A DNA stretch of 64,000 nt from Haloarcula sebkhae. GTDB lineage: Archaea > Halobacteriota > Halobacteria > Halobacteriales > Haloarculaceae. The notes beneath the pieces were generated by a model that saw only the letters and a list, made by a program, of their open reading frames with translations, was not told the DNA's origin and searched no databases. Positions 49,090-57,460 of this stretch are shown here, piece by piece; position 1 is the first letter of the stretch; each line of letters opens with the position of its first letter. The stretch is from contig NZ_BMPD01000009.1 of assembly GCF_014647415.1 (NCBI RefSeq), positions 62,001 to 126,000 of the forward strand. Reading direction: 5' to 3'. Position numbers and translations under genes: made by a program.

Positions 49090-51678
49090 TCAAGATCCGC
49101 TCCGAACCTCGTCGAGCAGGTCGACGACGTCTTCCATGGTGGGGTCGCGGCTGGTGTTGTTGCCGTTGCCGTTTCCGTTGTTACTGTTGTCTGCTCTATT
49201 CCCACTATTGCCCCGACCGGGGTTGCCCGCTGCTCCGTTTGGGAGGCCCGGAACGGGGTCCGGATCAGTGATGCTTGCCGTGTTCTGGACGGTGAGCGTG
49301 GCCGTCGGGCCGTCCTGTCCGACTGTGAGTTCGTACTCGCCGGCCTCGACGACTTTCGGGCCGAGGCCGAGTACGTCACCGGGAACGACCTCCAGTGCCG
49401 TCAGGTCGGCGATCACGTCCACTGTGGCTGCCTCGCCGGCGGCCAGCGAGACGCGCTCGTAGCCGAGCAGCCGGCGTCTCGGTTGGAGGACCGAGCCGTA
49501 TGACTGGGTATTGAACACCTCGACGATGTGCTCGCCAGCCATCTCGCCGACGTTCGTCACCTCGACGCTGACGGTCACTTCGGACTGATTGGCCGGGTTA
49601 CCGACAGTAGGCTGCGTGACCGAGACACTGCCGTACTCGAAGTCGGTGTACGAGAGCCCGTGGCCGTACTCGAAGAGCGCGGTGTTGTCCGTCGCGCCCG
49701 TCGAGGTCGGGTCGTAGCGGTTGTGCTGCACGGGCGTGGTACCGACGTTCTCGGGCCAACTGAACGGGAGCTTTCCGGACGGATTGTACTCGCCGACCAG
49801 CGTCTCGGCGATGGCGACCCCGCCGTCGCTGCCGGGCTGGCCGGCAAACAGGAGGGCGTCGAGCTGGCTGAATGTCTCCGGAGACCCCCGCGGCGAACCG
49901 GCGAGCATGACGCCGATGATCGGCGTCGAATCGTCTGTGTATTCGACGACGGTGTCCAGAAGCGCCTGCTGGGACTCGTCGAGCACCAGTTCGTCCCGGT
50001 CGCCGAACCCCTCGTTGTGGGTCCCTTCGCCGATAACGACGACCACGGCGTCGGACTCGGGAGTAGCCGACTCGACCTGTGACCGCTGCTCGTCGGTAAA
50101 GTCGAAGTTGCCGTTCTCGTCGCTTTGCTGGTTCTCGCCGTCCCCCTCGCCGGCCCACCAGGTGGTGTTCTCGTACGAGGTCGGAACGTGCGTTAGACTG
50201 CCGACGCGAGAACGGAGTTCCGCTTCGAGGAGGTTCTGGCGCGGGAACGGGCCGCTGGCGCTGGCCCCCTGCCAGCCGAGCGTCCAGCCGCCGTGTTGCA
50301 TCAGCGCGCGAGTGTTGTTGCCCTCGCCGTCGACTCCAGGACCGGTCAGCAGGACGCTCTCGTCGCCCGACAGCGGGAGCGTGTCCTCGTCGTTTTTCAG
50401 GAGGACCAGCGACTCCTTTGCCATCGTCTCGGCGGTCTCCTGTGCGCCGCCGAGCACGCTTCCGATTCGGGACTCGTCGACCGTCGGCTGCTCGAACAGG
50501 CCGAGGTCGGCCTTCAGTTCGAGGATTCGTCGGACCGCTTCGTCGATGCGTTCCATCGGAATCGCACCGTCCTCGACGAGGCCGACCACGGTGTCGATGA
50601 ACTGGACCGGTCCCGGCGCGTCGCCGCCGTTGCCGATCATGTACATGTCGACGCCGGCGTTGATCGCCATCTCCGTCGCCGTCTCGAAGTCGGGCGCGTA
50701 GTCGTGGTTCGTGATCATCCGGCTCAGGTCGTCCCAGTCCGAGACGACCATCCCCTCGTAGCCGTAGGTGTCCCGAAGTAGTGTCGTCAACAGCCAGTGA
50801 GAGGCATGGGCCGGAACCCCGTTTATCGACCCGCTGTTGACCATCACCGTTCCGGGTTCGGACGCCAGTGCCTCCCGATACGGCGGGAGGATGTTCGTCC
50901 GGAGGTCGCGCAATGATGTCGAGGCCGGTGCACGGTCGTTGCCGTTGTTCGGGACCGAGTAAGCCGCGAAGTGTTTGACACACGCCGTCAGCCGGTCGTC
51001 GTCCTCAAGTGCCTGTGCTCGTACCCGTGAGACATCCGCTTCGAGTTTCGGGGCCTCGCTGATACCCTCGAAGAAGCGGCCCCAGCGGGGGTCCCGCTGG
51101 AGATCCGTCGTGGGTGCGAACGTCCAGTGTGCCCCCATCGACGCCGTCGAGTCGCTCGTGTGACGTTCGGCCGCCTCGATCAGACTCAGGTCCCGCGTCG
51201 CACCCATGTTCAGCCGCTGGGGGAACACCGTTGCCCCCTCCAGCAGGCCGTTGCCGTGTGTCGCGTCGACGCCATAGAGGAACTGAATATCGTGGTCGGC
51301 GTTCGCTAGGTTATACTCCTGTAGGGCATTGATTCCCTGAACCACGGTCTCGCCGTCGAAGCTCGGCGGTTCGGCCCCACCCGAGAGAATCGACCCGACG
51401 CCGAGTTCACTGAAGTACTCGCCGACCGTGTCGACCCCGAAGCTGTCGGGGACGTTCGATTCCTCCGGCTCCGCCTCGAAGGAGCTGATCGCGACCTGTG
51501 TCATCTGGGCCGCCTTCTGCTCCAGTGTGAGGTCGCCGATGAGCGAATCGACGTCCGGTTGCGCCGCGGCGGTCCCAACACCTGCGCCGGTGGCGGCCGC
51601 TGCCGTGGCCACACCGGTCGCTTTCAGAAACGCCCGCCGAGACGCTCGCATGCCGTCGTCAGTTGTGTCACGTGCCAT
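49090..51678 (-). CDS. Secreted glycoside hydrolase family 3 beta-glucosidase
   Basis: This protein of about 862 residues hydrolyses terminal beta-glucosides outside the cell. It has a Tat signal (SRRAFLKATGVATAAAATGAG) cleaved near AAAQ. The TIM-barrel domain carries the nucleophile in MVVSDWDD (about Asp314) and KHFAAY. The alpha/beta sandwich domain has the candidate acid/base Glu in GEGTHNEGFGDRDEL. A fibronectin-like domain ends the fold, followed by an Asn/Gly-rich linker and a final helix (DVVDLLDEVRSGS). ATG 51678 is about 30 bases after a TTAATAATT box. It is close to, and on the same strand as, the TrmB gene. Confidence 0.93.
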   Translation of the reverse strand: MARDTTDDGMRASRRAFLKATGVATAAAATGAGVGTAAAQPDVDSLIGDLTLEQKAAQMTQVAISSFEAEPEESNVPDSFGVDTVGEYFSELGVGSILSGGAEPPSFDGETVVQGINALQEYNLANADHDIQFLYGVDATHGNGLLEGATVFPQRLNMGATRDLSLIEAAERHTSDSTASMGAHWTFAPTTDLQRDPRWGRFFEGISEAPKLEADVSRVRAQALEDDDRLTACVKHFAAYSVPNNGNDRAPASTSLRDLRTNILPPYREALASEPGTVMVNSGSINGVPAHASHWLLTTLLRDTYGYEGMVVSDWDDLSRMITNHDYAPDFETATEMAINAGVDMYMIGNGGDAPGPVQFIDTVVGLVEDGAIPMERIDEAVRRILELKADLGLFEQPTVDESRIGSVLGGAQETAETMAKESLVLLKNDEDTLPLSGDESVLLTGPGVDGEGNNTRALMQHGGWTLGWQGASASGPFPRQNLLEAELRSRVGSLTHVPTSYENTTWWAGEGDGENQQSDENGNFDFTDEQRSQVESATPESDAVVVVIGEGTHNEGFGDRDELVLDESQQALLDTVVEYTDDSTPIIGVMLAGSPRGSPETFSQLDALLFAGQPGSDGGVAIAETLVGEYNPSGKLPFSWPENVGTTPVQHNRYDPTSTGATDNTALFEYGHGLSYTDFEYGSVSVTQPTVGNPANQSEVTVSVEVTNVGEMAGEHIVEVFNTQSYGSVLQPRRRLLGYERVSLAAGEAATVDVIADLTALEVVPGDVLGLGPKVVEAGEYELTVGQDGPTATLTVQNTASITDPDPVPGLPNGAAGNPGRGNSGNRADNSNNGNGNGNNTSRDPTMEDVVDLLDEVRSGS

Positions 51679-51786
51679 GACAGGCGCACCCACCCGCTGA
51701 TGTTAATAATTGTTTTTGTAAAACTGGTGTGTGATAGTTGTCAAAAGATTTCGGCTGCTACCGTCGCCGGTCGACAGTTGGGTAGT

Positions 51787-51911
51787 GTTTAGTTTAGCAA
51801 TGACGACCGCAGCGAGCCAGAAAGTCCCGCCCAACATAGCTTGTCCAACCGGCTACGGGTGGGACTGAAAGGGGCGGCTGGCTGTTCTTGATTTCTGTCT
51901 ACTAACTAAAC
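51787..51911. repeat. Nested inverted-repeat element (possible MITE-like sequence)
   Basis: The gene-free interval between the beta-glucosidase and egsA holds nested inverted repeats. The outer pair is GTTTAGTT (51787-51794) and AACTAAAC (51904-51911). The inner pair is AGTCCCGCCC (51823-51832) and GGGTGGGACT (51857-51866), ten pairs with one G-T. The size of about 125 bases and terminal repeats recall a non-autonomous mini-element; I see no clear target-site duplication. Confidence 0.4.
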
Positions 51912-51963
51912 TGCCGATAGTTGCACCTAAACTGTTTTCACGCGTGCCCGGAGACAGGCAACC

Positions 51964-53022
51964 ATGTTCGAGAAACGCACCTGGATCCGCCTGCCCCGGA
52001 ACGTCGTGGTCGGGCACGGGGTCCTCGGGCAGACAATCGAGGCCGTGAGCGAGCTCCACCTGACCGGCCGGCCGCTCGTTGTCTCCAGCCCGACGCCACA
52101 CGACGTCGCCGGCAAGCGGGTCGTCGAACAGTTCGAGGACGAGGGGTACGACCCATCCGAGATCGTCATCGATGAGGCCAGTTTCGACGCCGTGCAGCAG
52201 GTCATCGACCACGCGTCGGAGATCGACGCGGGCTTCCTGCTGGGCGTCGGCGGCGGGAAGGCCATCGATATCACGAAGATGGCGGCCGACGACCTGGGAT
52301 TGGGGTTCGTCTCGGTGCCGACGGCCGCGAGCCACGACGGTATCGTCTCCGGTCGCGGATCAGTTCCCGAAGGTGACACGCGCCACAGCGTCGCCGCAGA
52401 GCCGCCACTGGCCGTCATCGCCGACACCGAGGTGCTGGCGGAGGCCCCCTGGCGGCTGACCACCGCCGGCTGTGCCGACATCATCTCGAACTACACCGCG
52501 GTCCGGGACTGGCAACTCGCCCATCGGCTCAAGAACGTCCACTACTCGGAGTACGCCGGCGCGCTCTCCCAGATGACCGCCGAGATGCTCGTCGAGAGTG
52601 CCGACTCAATAAAACAGGGCCTAGAGGAGTCCTCGTGGATCGTCGTGAAAGCGCTCGTTTCTTCGGGTGTTGCGATGTCCATTGCAGATTCCTCGCGTCC
52701 GGCAAGCGGCGCGGAACACCTGTTTTCTCACCAACTGGACCGGCTCGTCCCCGACGGCGCGCTTCACGGCCATCAGGTCGGTGTTGGCTCGATCATGACC
52801 GAATACCTCCACAGCGGCCAGAAAGGGAAGTGGAAAGACGCCAGAGATGCACTGGCCGCCATCGGCGCACCGACAACGGCAGACGAACTCGGTATCGACG
52901 ACGAAACCGTGATCGAAGCGCTGACCACGGCCCACCAGATCCGCGACCGCTACACCGTACTCGGGGACGGAATGAGTGAAGAAGCTGCTATCGAAGCAGC
53001 GACGGTTACCGGCGTTATCTAA
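51964..53022 (+). CDS. egsA: sn-glycerol-1-phosphate dehydrogenase
   Basis: This 352-residue NAD(P)H enzyme makes the sn-glycerol-1-phosphate backbone of archaeal ether lipids from dihydroxyacetone phosphate. GVGGGKAIDITKMAA is the dinucleotide-binding loop and PTAASHDG the adjacent segment. The Zn-binding residues are likely Asp in GCADIISN, His in SGAEHLFSH and His in LHGHQVGVG. GGAG (51950-51953) lies ten bases before the ATG, so a Shine-Dalgarno start is plausible here. The stop overlaps that of the convergent Nudix gene. Confidence 0.97.
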   Translation: MFEKRTWIRLPRNVVVGHGVLGQTIEAVSELHLTGRPLVVSSPTPHDVAGKRVVEQFEDEGYDPSEIVIDEASFDAVQQVIDHASEIDAGFLLGVGGGKAIDITKMAADDLGLGFVSVPTAASHDGIVSGRGSVPEGDTRHSVAAEPPLAVIADTEVLAEAPWRLTTAGCADIISNYTAVRDWQLAHRLKNVHYSEYAGALSQMTAEMLVESADSIKQGLEESSWIVVKALVSSGVAMSIADSSRPASGAEHLFSHQLDRLVPDGALHGHQVGVGSIMTEYLHSGQKGKWKDARDALAAIGAPTTADELGIDDETVIEALTTAHQIRDRYTVLGDGMSEEAAIEAATVTGVI

Positions 53023-53534
53023 ACCAGTTCTGCGACCGCGACATCGCTTGCATCGTCCCACCTGATCGACGCGTCAGCGTCGTCAGCCGTTTCGGCGACG
53101 TCGCTGTCGAGCTTGGCGCTGTTGATTTCGGCGTCGAACACGATGCTGAGCCGATACACCGTCTCGGCGTCCGGGTCCGACTCGTTTCGCACGCCACAGA
53201 TGGTCGCCCGAACCGCGTCCCGAATCGTACACGCGACGCCGGCCGTTTCGGTGACGACCCGCTCGACCGCTGCCGCCGGCCGCTCACCCCCTTGTGTCTG
53301 GCCCTGGGGGATCTCCCAGGACCCGTCAGCGTCGCTCAGCAACACGTCGCCCGACTCGTTGTGGACGAACGCGTGGACGTCCACCTGTCCTTCCTGTGAG
53401 CGCTCGACAGCACGCTGGTACGCCTCCGAACCCACCGAAAAGGTGGTCTGGTCCACCGGCGTCGAGCCGAACTCCTGTTCGAGACGGGCGAGGCGCTCCT
53501 GAACCCGCGCTCGCGAGCGCTCGGCTATCTCCAT
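53019..53534 (-). CDS. Nudix-domain protein with degenerate Nudix box
   Basis: This 171-residue protein has an N-terminal helix (RARVQERLARLEQEFG) typical of haloarchaeal Nudix proteins, then the Nudix fold. The box reads GQTQGGE-x7-RVVTETAGV: the spacing is right, but the RE pair is RV and the EE pair is ET, so two of the usual Mg-binding Glu positions are lost. Hydrolysis may be weak or absent. ATG 53534 lies about 27 bases after a TTTATTA box (minus strand, 53558-53564), which is why it is chosen over ATG 53582. The remaining open frame runs through the S9 peptidase gene and is not coding. Confidence 0.8.
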   Translation of the reverse strand: MEIAERSRARVQERLARLEQEFGSTPVDQTTFSVGSEAYQRAVERSQEGQVDVHAFVHNESGDVLLSDADGSWEIPQGQTQGGERPAAAVERVVTETAGVACTIRDAVRATICGVRNESDPDAETVYRLSIVFDAEINSAKLDSDVAETADDADASIRWDDASDVAVAELV

Positions 53535-53652
53535 ACGAAACGGTGCTTCGGCAGCGTAATAAATCCGCCTGAACGCTCTCATAGTTTGAAACCGCCCTAT
53601 GGGCCGGCTGTGATCCCTGTAATCCACGTCCGCCACAGCACTCGGGGATGTC

Positions 53653-55491
53653 TCAGACGTGCTCGTCGAGGAACTCGACGACCGCGGTGTACGCTTCGAT
53701 GCGGTTCTCCCGTTTGCTGATACCGTGGCCTTCGTCGTCGAAAACGATTTTCTCCACGGGAACTCCCTGCTCGGTTGCTTGCTCGGCGATTTGCTCGGCC
53801 TCGCCGACCGGGACACGCGGGTCGTTGGCTCCGTGGAGGACGAACAGCGGCGCGTCGATACGGTCGACGTTGTTGATAGGTGAGATAGATTCGAGGAACT
53901 CGCGGTCCGTTTCGAGCGAGCCGTACTCGGCCTCGCGGAGTTCGCGCCGCCAGTCACCGGTGTTCTCCAGAAACGTCACGAAGTTGGCGATGCCGACCAC
54001 ATCGACGCCGGCTGCCCAGAGTTCCGGGTACTCGGTCAGGGCCGCAAGCACCATGAACCCGCCGTAGGACCCGCCCATCGCCACGATTCTGTCGGGGTCG
54101 ACAGCCGGGTGGTCGTGGAGCCAGTCGACACCGGCCCGGAGGTCTTTCACCGAGTCCATCCGCTTTTCCACGTCGTCGAGGTGCGTGTAAGCCTTCCCGT
54201 AGCCGGTCGACCCGCGGACGTTCGGCTCGAAGACGGCGTAGCCTCGCGAGAGGAAGTACTGGGTCAGCCCCGAGAACGACGGGCGCCGCTGGCTCTCCGG
54301 GCCGCCGTGGATGTCGACGATGACGGGCGTGTCGCCGGTAGCGCCGCTCTCGTTAGCTGCACCGTCCGGCAGCGAGAACAACGCAGGAATCTCCCGTCCG
54401 TCGAAGGAGTCGAATCTGACGACGTCTGGCTCGATGAACGTCTCACGCGGGATGCCGGCTGTCGAGGCGGCCGTCCACTGCTTGCTCTGGCCGGTTTCGG
54501 CCTCAACGACGAACACGTTGGTGTTGACCCTCCGGCCAGTGACGCTGACGGCGAAGCGCTCGGCATCGGGTCCCCACGAAACGCCCCCGGCCAGCCCGCC
54601 CGGCAGGTCCGGCGTCGGGAATGTCTCGATGGTCGTCGGCCCCGTCAGTTCGCCGACGGTGAGTTGGTTGTAGCCGTCGACGTTGCGCGAGTACACGAGG
54701 CGGCCGCTGTCTTTGTCGAGCGCGACGCCGTCGATGTTCCACTGGTCGTCCGATCTGACGATGTCGAGGTCGCCGCTGAGCGAGAGGCGAGCCAGTTCGA
54801 GCGTGTCGCTTTCGCCGTCGGTGACGAGATACACTGCATCGCCCTCCGGCCCCCACGATGCGCTCGTGTAGCGGACTTTCCCTTCATGTGGCGTGAGATG
54901 GCTGAGGGTGCCGCTGTCGATGTCCAGCACGTAGATGTCTTGATCGAAACTGGAGTGGGCTTCGCTGACCAGCAGGCGCTCGCCGTCGGGCGAGAACCCG
55001 CCCACCGAGAGCCAGCCATCGCCCTCCCAGACCAGTTCCGCGTCGTCACCGGTCACGTCGCGGTCCTGTACGTAGATGTCGAAGACGGCCTCGTCGCGGC
55101 GGTTCGACGCGAAGGCGAAGCGCTCGCCGTCGGGCGACCAGCCGCCCCAGCGGTGTTTCGCGTCGGGCATCCCGGTGAGTTCGTGGACGTGTCCGTCCGC
55201 GTCGAGCCGGTATAGCTGCGCTCGCTCGTTGCCGCCCTCGTCCATGCCGAAGACGAGTTCCTGGCGCTCGGGCGAGTAATCGACGAAACTCACAGTGTCG
55301 TCGTAGAACGTCAACTGTTCGGGCCAGCCCTGTGGTTCGGTGAGCGACCAGAGCTGGGCGACGCCGGTCGTGTTCATCAGGAAAGCGAGCGTCCCGTCCG
55401 GCGCGAACGAACTACCGTAGGCGCTCCGGACGTTGAGATAGCGCGAGAGGTCGTACGCGGTCACAACGGGAGGGAGGGCAGGCACGGCCAA
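53653..55491 (-). CDS. S9 family prolyl oligopeptidase-like serine peptidase
   Basis: This 612-residue cytoplasmic peptidase has an N-terminal seven-bladed beta-propeller made of WD-like repeats (WSPDGERFAFASNRRDE, FSPDGERLLVSE, WGPEGDAVYLVTD). The C-terminal alpha/beta hydrolase has the catalytic Ser in GGSYGGF, Asp in HGANDPRVP and His in DEGHGI. It probably acts on oligopeptides or acylated amino acids (acylaminoacyl-peptidase type). It has no signal peptide. The start is 47 bases from the DUF2339 gene stop on the same strand. Confidence 0.95.
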   Translation of the reverse strand: MAVPALPPVVTAYDLSRYLNVRSAYGSSFAPDGTLAFLMNTTGVAQLWSLTEPQGWPEQLTFYDDTVSFVDYSPERQELVFGMDEGGNERAQLYRLDADGHVHELTGMPDAKHRWGGWSPDGERFAFASNRRDEAVFDIYVQDRDVTGDDAELVWEGDGWLSVGGFSPDGERLLVSEAHSSFDQDIYVLDIDSGTLSHLTPHEGKVRYTSASWGPEGDAVYLVTDGESDTLELARLSLSGDLDIVRSDDQWNIDGVALDKDSGRLVYSRNVDGYNQLTVGELTGPTTIETFPTPDLPGGLAGGVSWGPDAERFAVSVTGRRVNTNVFVVEAETGQSKQWTAASTAGIPRETFIEPDVVRFDSFDGREIPALFSLPDGAANESGATGDTPVIVDIHGGPESQRRPSFSGLTQYFLSRGYAVFEPNVRGSTGYGKAYTHLDDVEKRMDSVKDLRAGVDWLHDHPAVDPDRIVAMGGSYGGFMVLAALTEYPELWAAGVDVVGIANFVTFLENTGDWRRELREAEYGSLETDREFLESISPINNVDRIDAPLFVLHGANDPRVPVGEAEQIAEQATEQGVPVEKIVFDDEGHGISKRENRIEAYTAVVEFLDEHV

Positions 55492-55538
55492 AACCCTTTG
55501 TGGCGGCCGCGTGGTCGAATCAGTGCCGTGCAGCGGTA

Positions 55539-57329
55539 CTAGCCGGACAGTCGCTGGAGCGGCTTTTCGCCCTGCCAGCGGGCGTACGCGTACGAGGCAA
55601 CGAGCAGAATACCGCCAAGCACGAGGAACGAAAGGGTTCGAGCGAGCGTATCGAGCCCCCGCGTGTCGTAGAGGAACACCTTGGTCGTCACCAGGCCGAG
55701 GACGACGACGCCCTGAAGCCGGCGACCACGGTCGTCCAGCGCGAGGCCGACCCCGACGAACGCGAGCCCCAGTACTGCCCAGGCAACCGACAGGCTCGCT
55801 CCCGAAAGCTCCAGTCCCAGAAGTACCACTGCGAGTCCGGTCGCGGTCCAGGCGTACGGAGCGGCCACTGGGAGTTCGCGGTCAATGCCGGGTACCGTCG
55901 TCGATGCCCCGCCAAACCATCGACCGAGCACGTAGAAAACCGCGATTCCTAGCAGGTAGGTGGCCGGCCGTCCCGTCACGGTCGCAAGCGGGTCCGCAAG
56001 CGAGAACGCCGGTAATCTGGTCGCGTCCACGGCGAGCAGTTTGGCGACGGTTCCGACGGCGACGAGGTGCCCGCCGATGCGAACCGCTCCCGCACCGCGA
56101 CTGGTTCCGAGCGCCAGCGCCCCACAGAGCAAGACGAGGAGGCCGACGGTTTCGGCGAACGGGTCGGCCGCGAGGATGACACTGATGGCGAGTAGAACGA
56201 CGGCAAGCACCCCAGCGGCGCTGTTTTGCTGTCTCAGGCGTGACTCCGTGACGGCGTAGATACCGCCGAGGGCGAGTCCGACTGCGCCGACAGCTACCCC
56301 GTCCGGTGCCGTCGGGAGAAGGCGACGAACGACGCTTTCCAGTAGGATCGCGGCGAACACGGCATTGGACGCGGTCGTCACTTCCACCAGTCGGCGGTGC
56401 CACCGGTCCGTTCGGTCGCTCGCACGGAGCACGTACACACCAGCGGCGTAGACAGCGAACGTTGCGGCGAGGACGACGGCGGCGACCGTGTCGGGTGGCT
56501 CCAGCCTGTTCATCCAGGCGACGTGGAGCACGTAGGCCGGGAGGACGCTGCCGAGGACGAGCCGGCTCCACGGGCGGACAGCGGCGATGGTCACGAGCCC
56601 GGCCGTGAGAAGCACGACGTAGGCCGGCGAGACGACGAAGGAACCGGCGTCGAGTCCGACGTAGGCAGTGACGTATCCCAGCAGGAACGCCTCGCCGGCG
56701 ACAGCCGGTGCGTGGTCCCGGACCGAGAGCGCCGCGGTGGCGGCCACAAGAGCTGTCAAGACCAGCAGCACCGCCCACAGTGGCGCCCCGATGGCAGCGC
56801 GGTACGACTCAAAGCCGTAGGCTGCGTAGACGCTGAAATACGCGATTGCGAGGCCAGTCCCGGCGACGAGTCGTCCCCACCGGCTGTAGCCCTGTGCCTC
56901 GGCGGCGTACCGGCCGCCAGCGAGCAGTATGAGCCCGCCCGCCGTGCCGGTGAGTACACGCCCAAGCGGGCCGAGGTAGCCTGCCTCGATGGCCAGCCGA
57001 ATGAAGAAGACGACGCCGACCACCAGCGCGAGGCCGCCGACCCCGCCGAGCCACTTCATCCCGATGTTGCGCTCCCAGTTCCGTTCGTCTGGTGGGGCCT
57101 CGCCGTCGGCTGCCTCGCCTGTCTCCGGTGCTGGCTCCGAATCGCTCGGGGACCTCGATTCGGCGGCCGCCGTGTCCGACCGGACCGCGGTACTGGCAGC
57201 TTCGTCCTTGGCGGACGGAGGCGGGTCGGTGTTTCGCTCCGACTCAAGGGCGGCGATGCGTGTGTGGAGGGCATCGACCTCGGCGCGGAGTTCCCGTACC
57301 TCCGCACGGAGGTCGTCTTCATCGCTCAT
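55539..57329 (-). CDS. DUF2339-family multispan membrane protein
   Basis: This protein of 596 residues begins with a coiled coil (DLRAEVRELRAEVDALHTRIAALESE), followed by a Pro/Ser/Glu-rich linker (about 30-90). More than a dozen hydrophobic spans follow to the C terminus. The family is of unknown function, seen in many archaea and bacteria. ATG 57329 is selected because a TTTATTA box (minus strand, 57355-57361) sits 26-32 bases upstream; the in-frame ATG at 57341 is only 14-20 bases from it. It may be co-transcribed with the S9 peptidase. Confidence 0.85.
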   Translation of the reverse strand: MSDEDDLRAEVRELRAEVDALHTRIAALESERNTDPPPSAKDEAASTAVRSDTAAAESRSPSDSEPAPETGEAADGEAPPDERNWERNIGMKWLGGVGGLALVVGVVFFIRLAIEAGYLGPLGRVLTGTAGGLILLAGGRYAAEAQGYSRWGRLVAGTGLAIAYFSVYAAYGFESYRAAIGAPLWAVLLVLTALVAATAALSVRDHAPAVAGEAFLLGYVTAYVGLDAGSFVVSPAYVVLLTAGLVTIAAVRPWSRLVLGSVLPAYVLHVAWMNRLEPPDTVAAVVLAATFAVYAAGVYVLRASDRTDRWHRRLVEVTTASNAVFAAILLESVVRRLLPTAPDGVAVGAVGLALGGIYAVTESRLRQQNSAAGVLAVVLLAISVILAADPFAETVGLLVLLCGALALGTSRGAGAVRIGGHLVAVGTVAKLLAVDATRLPAFSLADPLATVTGRPATYLLGIAVFYVLGRWFGGASTTVPGIDRELPVAAPYAWTATGLAVVLLGLELSGASLSVAWAVLGLAFVGVGLALDDRGRRLQGVVVLGLVTTKVFLYDTRGLDTLARTLSFLVLGGILLVASYAYARWQGEKPLQRLSG

Positions 57330-57460
57330 ACACCGACACATTGCGGAGTTGCTGTAATAAACCTCCAGCCGAACGACAGCGTTCTGGAGCGTTGACCTGC
57401 CGTCTACCGCCGTCAACCGCGAACGGGTGGATTTTTGAGCGGCCACGTCGTCGCCCCTGT

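Noticed and set aside
51853-51878. GGGACTGAAAGGGG, similar in feel to the end of a haloarchaeal CRISPR repeat
   Set aside because: Only one occurrence, with no spacers or cas genes; it is better explained as the right arm of the inverted-repeat element.
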